In this document: piece by piece, positions 1-9,133 of the stretch
Position numbering within the stretch: the stretch's first letter is position 1
Layout: each line of letters opens with the position of its first letter
NCBI GenBank assembly: GCA_041905795.1
Contig: JAYRKL010000001.1
Coordinates: 1 to 64,000, forward strand
DNA: 64,000 bases
Reading direction: 5' to 3'
DNA from: SHVO01 sp041905795
GTDB lineage: Bacteria; Pseudomonadota; Alphaproteobacteria; Rhodospirillales; Rhodospirillaceae
Notes under the pieces: generated by a model
Told to the model about the DNA's origin: nothing
The model's input: the letters and a program-made list of their open reading frames with translations, nothing else
Database searches by the model: none
Position numbers and translations under genes: made by a program

Positions 1-273
1 TGTCGGCGTGAAGGTCAGAGGGTCGACGCCGAACAGCTTGTAGAGGCCGGGCGACCAGCGCGCGGCGGTGTCATCGATGCCACGCGACCAGGACCCCAGG
101 CCGGTGACGTCTTCGGTGAGCGCCACATCGGCCGTCAGACCGGCGAATTGCGCGGCGAGGCGCCGGCGCTGCGCCGCCATCAAGCCGGCCACGACCACGG
201 CGACGGACAACGCCACGCCCGCAATGATGACGAGCGCGTCGGGAACGATCAGCGTGGCGTCCGCTATATCCAT
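1..273 (-). CDS. PAS-domain membrane sensor, N-terminal part only
   Basis: Open reading frame from ATG at 273 that runs off the left edge, so only the first 91 residues are visible. A hydrophobic segment (about residues 12-31, rich in V, A, I and L) is followed by a basic stretch (QRRRLAAQ), which looks like one transmembrane helix with a cytoplasmic anchor. From about residue 55 the sequence has GLGSWSRGID and RWSPGLYKLFGVDP, typical of a PAS fold near the start of sensor histidine kinases and diguanylate cyclases. The output domain lies outside the window, so the class of signalling protein is unknown. The PAS assignment is by eye from motif resemblance. Confidence 0.7.
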   Translation of the reverse strand, partial: MDIADATLIVPDALVIIAGVALSVAVVVAGLMAAQRRRLAAQFAGLTADVALTEDVTGLGSWSRGIDDTAARWSPGLYKLFGVDPLTFTPT

Positions 274-369
274 GGCCGCTTTCCCAAGGACGTTGGATGT
301 CCAGCATGGGCCTAGGAGTCTATTTCAGCCCAAGATCCCAGCTGGATCAATCTGATATCATGTTGGAAT

Positions 370-969
370 TTATGACTTTTTGGCCGAAAGCCAGCCGCGG
401 GCGGCGACGAAAGCCTCGACCCGGGAGGCCAGTTCGCCGAGGGTGATGCCTTCGGCCTTCCAGGCCTTGCGGACCGCCGCCAGTTCCTCCACCCGCGCCG
501 CCCACTCGGGGCCGAAGACGTCCGTCTCCAAATAGTGGCGGATCAGCCGCGACAGGCCTGCAGCCTGTCCATCCGTCGACACCGTCACCTGAAGATGGCC
601 GCGCCTGACCTTGGCGGGGAGATGGAAATCGCAGAGCGGGATGCGGTCCTGGACATGCACCAGGGCGCCGGCGTCCCTGGCCAGGGCGCGGAAGACCGCC
701 GCCTGGGCATCGTCCATGTCCGAGATGAACGCCAGTTTCGGCGCGATCCGGGTGAAATCGGACGCCGCGGGCCAGCCCCGCCGCAGGCGCTCTCCGGCGA
801 GGGCCGCGAGTTCCGCCGGCGCATCGGGGGCGAAAACGTGCACCGCCGTGGCGCCATGCTCGTCCAGGGCGCGCAGGCGGCCCAAGAGACTTGCGCCGCC
901 GACCAGCATCACCGGCGCCGTGCTGACGTCGAGCATCAGCGGAAACATGGCCGGCGAGCCTGGGGTCAT
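370..969 (-). CDS. Precorrin-2 dehydrogenase / sirohydrochlorin ferrochelatase (Met8 / CysG N-domain type)
   Basis: 199 residues, matching a stand-alone CysG N-terminal domain. The family oxidises precorrin-2 with NAD+ and inserts iron to give siroheme, the cofactor of the sulfite reductase encoded nearby (cysI). MFPLMLDVSTAPVMLVGG is the N-terminal Rossmann strand, FISDMDD matches the region of the catalytic Asp in CysG (ATDD), and CDFHLPAKVRRGHLQVTVST follows the family order. The nucleotide-binding loop reads GGASLLGRLRAL instead of the usual GGGxVAxRK, so it is a divergent member. The ATG at 969 overlaps the hemB stop as ATGA, which supports this start; an internal ATG lies seven codons later (MFPLML). 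Confidence 0.85.
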   Translation of the reverse strand: MTPGSPAMFPLMLDVSTAPVMLVGGASLLGRLRALDEHGATAVHVFAPDAPAELAALAGERLRRGWPAASDFTRIAPKLAFISDMDDAQAAVFRALARDAGALVHVQDRIPLCDFHLPAKVRRGHLQVTVSTDGQAAGLSRLIRHYLETDVFGPEWAARVEELAAVRKAWKAEGITLGELASRVEAFVAARGWLSAKKS

Positions 970-1970
970 TTCCGGGCGAGATCCTTGGCGATATCGATGG
1001 CGGCATAGGTCAGGACCGCCGACGCGCCGGCGCGCTTGAAGCCGAGCAGCGCCTCGCGCATGGCCGCGGTGCGATCGAAGGCGCCGGCGGCGGCGGCGTG
1101 GGCGATCATCGCGTACTCGCCGCTGACCTGATAGGCCAGCACCGGCACGTTGACCGCGTCCGTCACCGCGCGGATCACGTCGAGATAGGGCATGCCCGGC
1201 TTCACCATGATCATGTCCGCGCCTTCGGCGATATCGAGCGCCGCCTCGCGCGCCCCTTCGTTCACATTGCCGGCGTCCATCTGGTAGGTGTGCTTGCCCT
1301 TGGTGCCGAGCGAGCCCTTGGATTTCACGGCGTCGCGGAACGGGCCATAGAAAGCCGAGGCGTATTTGACGGCGTAGGACAGGATCATGGTGTTGTGGAA
1401 TCCGCCGGCTTCCAGCGCCGTGCGGATGGCGCCGATCCGCCCGTCCATCATGTCCGAGGGCGCGACCACGTCGCAGCCCGCCTGCGCCAAAGTCATGGCC
1501 TGCTTCACCAGCACCTCCACGGTCGCGTCGTTGACGACATCGTCGTCGACAAACAGCCCGTCGTGGCCGTGGGTCGTGTAAGGATCGAGCGCCACATCGC
1601 AGATGATGCCGATATCGGGTTCCGCCGCCTTCATCGCCTTGACCGCGCGGCAGACAAGGTTATCCGGATTGACCGCTTCCTTCCCGACCTCGTCCTTCTG
1701 GCTGGGATCGACGGAGGGGAACAAGGCCACGGCCGGAATCCCCAGGGCCTTCGCTTCCTTGGCGGTCGCGACCGCCTGATCGATGGTCACACGGTCCACC
1801 CCCGGCAGGCTGGCGATGGGATCGCGCAGGTTCTTTCCCTCGATCACGAACATCGGCAGGATCAGGTCGTCGGCGGTCAATACGGTCTCCCGCACCAGCC
1901 GGCGACTCCAGGATGCGGCCCGCAGGCGGCGCATGCGGGTTGCGGGAAAGGAACCGTGATGGGTGGTCAT
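966..1970 (-). CDS. hemB: Delta-aminolevulinic acid dehydratase (porphobilinogen synthase)
   Basis: 334 residues, usual length. Condenses two 5-aminolevulinate molecules to porphobilinogen in the cytosol. Both Schiff-base lysine regions are present: SYAVKYASAFYGPFRDAV and MIMVKPGMPYLDVI. The metal-site segment reads DVALDPYTTHGHDG without the zinc-binding cysteines of the E. coli enzyme, as in the magnesium-dependent class. The start at ATG 1970 overlaps the hemD stop (ATGA), and the stop overlaps the met8-like ATG in the same way, so hemD, hemB and met8 are probably translationally coupled. The long open frame continuing upstream of 1970 is the shadow of hemD. Confidence 0.96.
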   Translation of the reverse strand: MTTHHGSFPATRMRRLRAASWSRRLVRETVLTADDLILPMFVIEGKNLRDPIASLPGVDRVTIDQAVATAKEAKALGIPAVALFPSVDPSQKDEVGKEAVNPDNLVCRAVKAMKAAEPDIGIICDVALDPYTTHGHDGLFVDDDVVNDATVEVLVKQAMTLAQAGCDVVAPSDMMDGRIGAIRTALEAGGFHNTMILSYAVKYASAFYGPFRDAVKSKGSLGTKGKHTYQMDAGNVNEGAREAALDIAEGADMIMVKPGMPYLDVIRAVTDAVNVPVLAYQVSGEYAMIAHAAAAGAFDRTAAMREALLGFKRAGASAVLTYAAIDIAKDLARK

Positions 1971-2728
1971 GGCTGATGGTCCTCGGTTTTCTTGGTCGTG
2001 ATGGCGCGGGCAACGCCGGCGGCAGCCTCGGCGACGCCCGCAAGCGTGGGAACGCCGGCCACGGTGCGGCTGGTCCAGGGACCATCCACCATGGCGTCGG
2101 CGCTGATGGCGATGGCGGCGATATTGGATTGATCTGGATTGGATTGATCGGGGCGTTCCGCCAGGGCCTTGGCCAGCAGCCCCGCCAGGGTTTCGGCGCT
2201 GCGCCGCGAGAACAACGGGGCCAACACCGGCGCCGTCCGCCATCCCGGCGCCAGGCCATCGAGATCGAGGCCGGTGCGAGGCACCATGCGGTAAGTGACC
2301 GCGCTCTGCACCCGGCTCGGGAACTCGGCCGCGAGATCGGCGGCAATGTCCTCGGCGCAGGGATACAGCGCCTGGCCGAAGGCGATGCGCGCGAGGGCGG
2401 TGCGCAAATCGGCCACATCCTTGCCGGTGTCGATGACGTGGCCAAAACCTTGCGCCCGCGCCGTGGCGGCGGTGGCTTCTCCGACCGCCAGCACCTTCTT
2501 GCCGTCCCAGGCGGATGAAACCGGAAACAGCGCCGCAGCGATCTGGCTGGTGAAGATCACCACGTCGAACCCGCCGGCGGGCGGCAGCCGCACGGTCACC
2601 GGCTCGGCGGTGAGGACCGGGCAGTCGACGATCCGCCAATCCCCGGCGGCGTCAGCCAAAGCCGCCGTGACCGCGGCGTGGAAGCGCGCGCGGTGCTCGA
2701 CCGGCCGGGAATTCAGAATAAAGCCCAT
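1967..2728 (-). CDS. hemD: Uroporphyrinogen-III synthase
   Basis: About 253 residues. Closes and inverts ring D of hydroxymethylbilane to form uroporphyrinogen III, the branch point to heme and siroheme. The family is poorly conserved; identification rests on the N-terminal NSRP, the FTSQIAAALF segment, VGEATAATARAQGFGHVIDTG in the position of the usual VGxxTA..A...G, and linkage to hemB. A run of Pro/Ser/Asn codons around 2095-2155 is probably the domain linker. Start taken at ATG 2728; an in-frame GTG at 2734 is an alternative. First gene of the hemD-hemB-met8 unit. Confidence 0.87.
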   Translation of the reverse strand: MGFILNSRPVEHRARFHAAVTAALADAAGDWRIVDCPVLTAEPVTVRLPPAGGFDVVIFTSQIAAALFPVSSAWDGKKVLAVGEATAATARAQGFGHVIDTGKDVADLRTALARIAFGQALYPCAEDIAADLAAEFPSRVQSAVTYRMVPRTGLDLDGLAPGWRTAPVLAPLFSRRSAETLAGLLAKALAERPDQSNPDQSNIAAIAISADAMVDGPWTSRTVAGVPTLAGVAEAAAGVARAITTKKTEDHQP

Positions 2729-2768
2729 GGGCACAGTTTACGGCAGGCGCGGCGGGCGCGTCAGCTTT

Positions 2769-3485
2769 TTACGCGGAAGCCGCCTGGCCGCCCGGCAGAT
2801 GGATGCCGCATTCCACCTTCTCCGTGCCGCGCCAGCGCCCGGCGCGGGCATCCTCGCCCGGCGCCACGCGGCTGGTGCAGGGCATGCAACCGATGGAGAG
2901 ATAGCCGTCGGCTTCCAGCGGATGACGCGGCAGCGCATATCGCTCGAAATAGGCGTCAATGTCGGCCTTGGTCCAGCCGACGATGGGATTGACCTTGAAC
3001 TTGCCCTCGGCCAGTTCCAGCACCGGCAGCCGGGCGCGGGTCGCGGCCTGGAAGGCCTTGCGTCCCGTGAACCAGGCGTCGAACGGCGCGACCGCTCTTG
3101 CCAACGGCTCCACTTTGCGGATCTCGCAGCACAGATTGGGATTCTGCGACCACAGCACGCCCTTGGCGTCCAGGTCCTTGATCCGGTCCAGGTCCGGCGT
3201 GACGGACCGCACGCCGGTGAGGCCCAGGAGCGTCACCAGTTGGTCGCGATAACGCCGGGTTTCACCGAACAGCTTGCCGGTATCCAGGAACAGGATCGGC
3301 AGGTCGGGGCGGATACGCGAGATCATGTGCAGCAGCACCGCGGACTCGGTGCCGAACGACGACACCAGCGCCACCTTGCCGGGCGCGAATTCCTCCTCGG
3401 TGATGGCGCTGATGATCGAGAGCGGGCCGGTCTCGGCGTAACGCTCGTTCATCAACGCCAGGCGGCGTGCGAGAACGCTGCTCAC
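2769..3485 (-). CDS. cysH: Assimilatory adenylylsulfate (APS/PAPS) reductase, iron-sulfur type
   Basis: 238 residues. Reduces activated sulfate to sulfite. The C-terminal catalytic signature ECGIH is at residues 224-228 (Cys226). Four further cysteines, C119-C120 and C200-x2-C203, form the pattern that binds a [4Fe-4S] cluster in APS-reducing enzymes and is absent from E. coli-type PAPS reductases, so APS is the more likely substrate. The start is GTG at 3485, which overlaps the DUF934 stop as GTGA; an open frame continuing further upstream is a shadow of DUF934. Last gene of the cobA-DUF2849-cysI-DUF934-cysH unit. Confidence 0.94.
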   Translation of the reverse strand: MSSVLARRLALMNERYAETGPLSIISAITEEEFAPGKVALVSSFGTESAVLLHMISRIRPDLPILFLDTGKLFGETRRYRDQLVTLLGLTGVRSVTPDLDRIKDLDAKGVLWSQNPNLCCEIRKVEPLARAVAPFDAWFTGRKAFQAATRARLPVLELAEGKFKVNPIVGWTKADIDAYFERYALPRHPLEADGYLSIGCMPCTSRVAPGEDARAGRWRGTEKVECGIHLPGGQAASA

Positions 3486-3980
3486 GCGGATTCCTTGCCA
3501 AGCCGCTTCTCGGCAATGGTGACGTTGCGCTCGACGCCGCGCTGGTACCACACGGTGTAGGCGGCGACCGAATGGCGGTGCGCCTCCACCGAGAAATTTG
3601 CGCCGACCTCGAAACTGCTGAAGCCGCAGCGCAGCAGGAACAGCACCTGGTCGGGAATGAAATCGCCGACCGCGCGCAGATCGCGGGTATAGCCGTAGCG
3701 CTCGCGCAACAGGCGGCCGATGGAGAACGGGCGGCCGTCGCGCATGAAGCCGAAGCGCACCACCACCAGGCCCAGGCGCGGCAGGAACGGTTCCAGGTCC
3801 TCGAGCGCCACATCGCCGGCGATTTCGACGCCGACGGCGCCGGCCTCGGCGAACAGGGCGTTGTGCTCGTTCTTGAGGCGCTGGAAGCTGACCAGCACCG
3901 AAGCCCCGGTTTTCACGGCCGCATCGTCGGCCAAGCGCTCCCAGCCGTCCGGGATCGGCCCGTTGCGGTCGAGGATCTGA

Positions 3981-3994
<14 letters not shown>
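3482..3994 (-). CDS. DUF934 family protein of the sulfite-reduction operon
   Basis: 170 residues, soluble. It belongs by appearance to DUF934 (PF06073), a family of unknown biochemical role that sits beside cysI/cysH in many Proteobacteria. Recognisable segments are FPRLGLVVVRFGFMRDGRPF and RLLRERYGYTRDLRAVGDF, followed by DQVLFLLRCGFSSFEV. The start is ATG at 3994, inside the last codons of cysI (14-bp overlap); the stop overlaps the cysH GTG. The tight coupling between cysI and cysH suggests an accessory role in sulfite reduction, but this is inference from context. Confidence 0.88.
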
Positions 3995-5636
<1,642 letters not shown>

Positions 5637-5666
5637 GAGACTGGCCCTAGCCCTATTTCGCGCGCC

Positions 5667-5972
5667 TTATTTTGCGCTCATGGACTTGTTGAGATCGCGC
5701 CGCACGGTGGGACCGGTGGCGCGGATGATTTCGCGGATATGGGCGGGCGTGTGCTCGCCCGTCGGCTGTACGTCCACGACATTGACGTCGATCACCAGGT
5801 TGGCGGCATAGGCTTCGGCGCCGGTCTTGCGCAGCGCCTCGGCTTCGTCCGCGGTCATGGCGACTTTCGCATCCGCCACATGCGCCGACCAGTCGCGGCC
5901 GGTGTAATAGACCGTGGCGCCGTTGCGCAGCAGGTTGCCGGTCAGGACCTTGGGGACATCGGGTTTAGCCAT
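5667..5972 (-). CDS. DUF2849 family protein
   Basis: 101 residues. Resembles DUF2849, a small alphaproteobacterial family found between cobA/cysG and cysI; its function is unknown. Visible segments are KVLTGNLLRNGATVYYTG, then AMTADEAEALRK and ANLVIDVNVVDVQ. No membrane segment or cysteine cluster is seen. The start at ATG 5972 overlaps the end of cobA by 8 bp, and cysI begins 30 bp after its stop, so it is part of the sulfite-reduction operon. A longer frame reading upstream of 5972 is the cobA shadow. Confidence 0.85.
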   Translation of the reverse strand: MAKPDVPKVLTGNLLRNGATVYYTGRDWSAHVADAKVAMTADEAEALRKTGAEAYAANLVIDVNVVDVQPTGEHTPAHIREIIRATGPTVRRDLNKSMSAK

Positions 5973-6801
5973 GATGCGCTTCCTCGGAATAGCGCGCCTC
6001 CGGCGCGACGGATTGGCGCGCCGGAGGCGCGTAGGTCTTGACCACTTCGCCGACGATGAACAGCGCCGGGCTGCGCACGACGTCACGGACGACGGCGTCG
6101 GCCAGGCCGGCGACCGTGGTGACGATCACGCGCTCGTTGGCGCGGGTGGCGTTCTCGACGATGGCGATCGGCCAGGCGGGCGCGACACCGTCGGCTTGCA
6201 GCGCCGCGCTCAAGGCCGCGGCGCGGACGATGCCCATGTAGACGACCAGGGTCTTTCCGGCGCCGGCGAGCCCCGTCATCTCGGCCAGGCTGCCGTCCTT
6301 GCGGGCGGCGGTGATGAAGGAGACCTGCGCGGCGTAGTCCCTGTGGGTGAGCGTGATGCCTGTGCTGGCGGCCGCGCCGGTGGCGGCGGTGATGCCGGGA
6401 ATCACGTCCACCTGGATCCCGGCGGCGCGCAGGCCTTCGAGTTCCTCGCCGCTGCGTCCGAAGACCATAGGATCGCCGCCCTTGAGGCGCACGACGCGAT
6501 GCCCGCCGCGGGCGGCGGCGATCAACTGGGTGATGATATCGGCCTGGGAGATGCCGGCGCTCTGATAGGGCTTGCCGACATAAATGCAGCGCGCGCCGGC
6601 CGGCAGAATCTCCAAAATTTCCGGCGAGACCAGGTCGTCGAAAAAAACCACGTCGGCGGCCTTGAGCGCGAGGTAGCCCTTCACGGTCAGAAGCTCAGGG
6701 TCGCCCGGGCCCGCGCCCACCAGCGCAACGCGGCCGGCACGGGCGCCGAAGGACGCCGGGCGAGCCGTGTTATCCACAGGTGATTTATCAAACTTACTCA
6801 A
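5965..6801 (-). CDS. cobA: Uroporphyrinogen-III C-methyltransferase
   Basis: 278 residues. Transfers two methyl groups from S-adenosylmethionine to uroporphyrinogen III, giving precorrin-2 for siroheme. Family signatures are VALVGAGPGDPELLTVKG near residue 25 and VVRLKGGDPMVFGRSGEE, then DVIPGITAATGAAA. The CysG functions are split: this is the C-terminal half, while the dehydrogenase/chelatase half is the separate gene at 370-969. The start is probably TTG at 6801, preceded by AGGA about 10 bp upstream; a GTG eight codons in is another option. First gene of the minus-strand operon that ends with cysH. Confidence 0.95.
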   Translation of the reverse strand: MSKFDKSPVDNTARPASFGARAGRVALVGAGPGDPELLTVKGYLALKAADVVFFDDLVSPEILEILPAGARCIYVGKPYQSAGISQADIITQLIAAARGGHRVVRLKGGDPMVFGRSGEELEGLRAAGIQVDVIPGITAATGAAASTGITLTHRDYAAQVSFITAARKDGSLAEMTGLAGAGKTLVVYMGIVRAAALSAALQADGVAPAWPIAIVENATRANERVIVTTVAGLADAVVRDVVRSPALFIVGEVVKTYAPPARQSVAPEARYSEEAHHG

Positions 6802-7174
6802 AGACTTAATTCCTCGTTTGCGGACTTATCCACAGGAATTTCCCGGAGCACCGCAGCAAGGGGGCGTGCATAGCACAAAATCCCCGCAATAGCAGTGCGT
6901 GGGTGGCATAGGCCGCTCGTCCCCAGATAGGAATAACCTTCCCCTTTGGGCCGCCCTTTCTCGGGGACTGCGATAAAGTTGCCCTCCCGGGCCCCCGGGG
7001 AACGGAAGAATATTCTCTGGAATTCGCCCCGCAATCGTCCGGACCGGCCCGCCGGGTCACGCTTATATATATGCACCTGTCCATGAACGGGCGGGCATCC
7101 GGCGGCAGGCGTTGACCGCTGGGGAAGAGCGTGTTTGATGGCCGCCACAGCCACGCCTTCAAAGGGGATTTGGG
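6802..7174. other. Divergent intergenic region between cobA and SDR gene
   Basis: 373 bp between two divergently transcribed genes and presumably holding both promoters. It contains a perfect 10-bp palindrome AGAATATTCT at 7007-7016, flanked by GC-rich symmetric stretches (CCCGGGCCCCCGGGG at about 6987-7000), and an AT-rich patch TTATATATATG near 7062-7072. An open frame on the minus strand (6798-7154) has no family resemblance and poor composition and is not called. I see no riboswitch that I can name. Confidence 0.5.
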
Positions 7175-7930
7175 ATGAAGATTTCCGGTATCGCCGCCGT
7201 TGTCACCGGCGGCGCTTCTGGCCTCGGGGCCGCCACCGCGCGCGCGCTCGCCGCAGCCGGCGCCAAGGTCGCACTGATCGACATGAATGCGCAGGGCTGC
7301 GCGCAGGTCGCCGCGGAGATCAAGGGCCTGGCGCTCGCCTGCGACATCACCGACGCGGCCTCCACCGAAAACGCCCTCAAGCAGGCCAGCGACGCTCACG
7401 GGGCCGCGCGCCTGGTGGTGAATTGCGCCGGCATCGCGCCGGCGGCCAAGGTGGTGGGCAAGAACGGCGCCCACGACCTCGCCCTGTTCCGCAAGGTGAT
7501 CGAGGTCAACCTGATCGGCACCTTCAATGTCCTGCGCCTGGCCGCGGCGGCCATGGCCGCGCTCGATCCTCTCGAGGAAGGCGAGCGGGGTGTGATCGTG
7601 AACACGGCCTCCATCGCCGGCTTCGAAGGCCAGACCGGCCAAGCCGCCTATGCCGCGTCCAAGGGCGGCGTTATCGGCCTGACCTTGCCGGCGGCGCGCG
7701 ACCTTGCCCGCAACGGCGTGCGCGTCGTCACCATCGCACCGGGTTTGATCGAAACGCCCATGTTCGCCGGCCTCGATCCCAAAGCCGTGGAAGCACTCGT
7801 CGCCACGACCGTGTACCCCAAGCGCCTGGGTCAGCCCCAGGAATACGCCAAGCTTGTGCTGCAGATCGCCGACAACGTGCTGCTCAACGGCAGCGTCCTG
7901 CGCCTGGATGGCGCGGTCAGGCTGGGATAG
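7175..7930 (+). CDS. SDR-family dehydrogenase, 3-hydroxyacyl-CoA dehydrogenase type II-like
   Basis: 251 residues. Classical short-chain dehydrogenase: cofactor motif TGGASGLG at residues 11-18, NCAG at 83-86, Ser146, and the catalytic YxxxK at Tyr159-Lys163. The overall sequence (LFRKVIEVNLIGTFNVLRLA, IVNTASIAGFEGQTGQAAY) resembles the HSD17B10-like enzymes that oxidise short or branched 3-hydroxyacyl-CoA with NAD+. ATG 7175 is preceded by AAGGGG. It stands alone between the siroheme genes and cysD, and no link to sulfur metabolism is evident. Substrate is inferred only from family resemblance. Confidence 0.88.
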   Translation: MKISGIAAVVTGGASGLGAATARALAAAGAKVALIDMNAQGCAQVAAEIKGLALACDITDAASTENALKQASDAHGAARLVVNCAGIAPAAKVVGKNGAHDLALFRKVIEVNLIGTFNVLRLAAAAMAALDPLEEGERGVIVNTASIAGFEGQTGQAAYAASKGGVIGLTLPAARDLARNGVRVVTIAPGLIETPMFAGLDPKAVEALVATTVYPKRLGQPQEYAKLVLQIADNVLLNGSVLRLDGAVRLG

Positions 7931-7938
7931 AGCCTTTT

Positions 7939-7975
7939 CCGATGAAGTGGATGCCGGTTCATCGCAGAAAATGCG
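7939..7975. repeat. Dispersed palindromic repeat, degenerate copy 1
   Basis: The segment containing GAAGTGGATGCCGGTTCATC matches the core of the repeats at 16273-16317 and 52566-52611 (GTGGATACCGGTTTTC) with a few changes. It lies just 3' of the SDR gene. The symmetric outer arms of the other copies are not clear here. Confidence 0.5.
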
Positions 7976-7990
7976 ACCAAACCAAAAAAT

Positions 7991-8031
7991 TAGAGCATGA
8001 TCGCGATTCAATATGACTCGATCATGCTCTA
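7991..8031. repeat. 13-bp inverted repeat, possible minus-strand terminator
   Basis: Perfect arms TAGAGCATGATCG (7991-8003) and CGATCATGCTCTA (8019-8031) with a 15-nt loop. Read on the minus strand the stem is followed by AATTTTTTGG, as in an intrinsic terminator, although no minus-strand gene lies immediately upstream. On the plus strand no T-run follows. I recall stems with GAGCATGATC as part of intergenic repeats in Rhizobiales-like genomes. Confidence 0.55.
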
Positions 8032-8230
8032 GCGCCGGCGATCCTGTTGGCGTGAAGTAAGTTCTTCTCCCGGGGCGCGTCGCGGCAGAGAACGGTGCCA
8101 CGGGCGCTCGGGCTTGCAATGGTTTTCTCCCGGAGCCGCGGATGAAGCGCGGCCGCCGGGTCGGGTTTGTTGATCCCACGGGTCAAACGCCATATGTGAG
8201 CCCCGCGTTTCTGCGTTCTGACGAGTGTCC

Positions 8231-9133
8231 ATGACGGCCCTGACCCATCTCCAACGGCTGGAAGCCGAGAGCATCCACATCATGCGCGAGGTTGTCGCCA
8301 CCTGCGACAAACCGGTGATGCTCTATTCCATCGGCAAGGATTCCGCCGTCATGCTGCATATCGCCATGAAGGCGTTCTATCCCTCCAAGCCGCCCTTCCC
8401 GCTGCTGCACGTCGACACCACCTGGAAGTTCAAGGAGATGATCTCCTTCCGCGACGAGCACGCGGCGGCGCTCGGCCTCGATCTCCTGGTGCACATCAAT
8501 CCCGAAGGCCTCACCCAGGGTATCGGCCCCTTCACGCACGGCTCCGCGGTGCATACCGACGTCATGAAGACACAAGGGCTGAAGCAGGCGCTCGACAAAT
8601 ACCAGTTCGACGCGGCATTCGGCGGAGCGCGACGCGATGAGGAGAAATCCCGCGCCAAGGAACGCATCTTCTCGTTCCGCTCGGCGCAGCACCGCTGGGA
8701 CCCGAAGCAGCAGCGCCCCGAGCTATGGCGGCTCTATAACGCCCGCAAGCACAAAGGCGAGAGCATCCGCGTGTTTCCCCTGTCCAACTGGACCGAGCTG
8801 GATATCTGGCAATATATCTACCTTGAGAACATTCCGATCGTGCCGCTGTATTTCGCCAAGGAACGCCCGGTAGTGGCGCGCGACGGCGCCTTGATCATGG
8901 TCGACGACGACCGCATGCCGCTCAACGCCGGTGAGACGCCGGTGATGAAAAGCGTGCGCTTCCGCACCCTCGGCTGCTATCCGCTGACCGGCGCCATCGA
9001 GAGCACCGCCGACACCCTGCCCGCCATCATCCAGGAAATGCTGCTGACCAGAAGCTCCGAGCGCCAGGGCCGCGTCATCGATCACGACAGCAACGCCTCC
9101 ATGGAGCGCAAGAAGCAGGAGGGCTACTTCTGA
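8231..9133 (+). CDS. cysD: Sulfate adenylyltransferase subunit 2 (ATP sulfurylase small subunit)
   Basis: 300 residues. With CysN it makes adenylylsulfate (APS) from sulfate and ATP. The PP-loop for ATP reads YSIGKDSAVMLH, as is usual in CysD, and GGARRDEEKSRAKERIFSFR, LSNWTELDIWQYI and FRTLGCYPLTGA are family hallmarks. Start taken at ATG 8231; an in-frame GTG at 8225 would add two residues. The stop shares its last base with the cysNC ATG, so the pair is coupled. The product feeds CysH on the minus strand at 2769-3485. Confidence 0.97.
   Translation: MTALTHLQRLEAESIHIMREVVATCDKPVMLYSIGKDSAVMLHIAMKAFYPSKPPFPLLHVDTTWKFKEMISFRDEHAAALGLDLLVHINPEGLTQGIGPFTHGSAVHTDVMKTQGLKQALDKYQFDAAFGGARRDEEKSRAKERIFSFRSAQHRWDPKQQRPELWRLYNARKHKGESIRVFPLSNWTELDIWQYIYLENIPIVPLYFAKERPVVARDGALIMVDDDRMPLNAGETPVMKSVRFRTLGCYPLTGAIESTADTLPAIIQEMLLTRSSERQGRVIDHDSNASMERKKQEGYF

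Larger units (their letters stand above)
7931..8230. other. Intergenic region upstream of cysD with repeat and hairpin
   Basis: 300 bp. The left part (about 7939-8031) holds a degenerate copy of the dispersed repeat seen twice elsewhere in the window and a strong inverted repeat. The right part leads into cysD; TTGTTG near 8167 and CATATG near 8191 could be promoter elements, but neither is convincing. No gene is seen. Confidence 0.5.

Noticed and set aside
6798..7154. Possible 118-residue minus-strand gene upstream of cobA
   Set aside because: No family resemblance, mixed composition, and it would occupy the region needed for the two divergent promoters.
6806..8179. Long minus-strand frame across the SDR gene and both flanking gaps
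   Set aside because: It overlaps a well-supported SDR gene and shows no recognisable domain.
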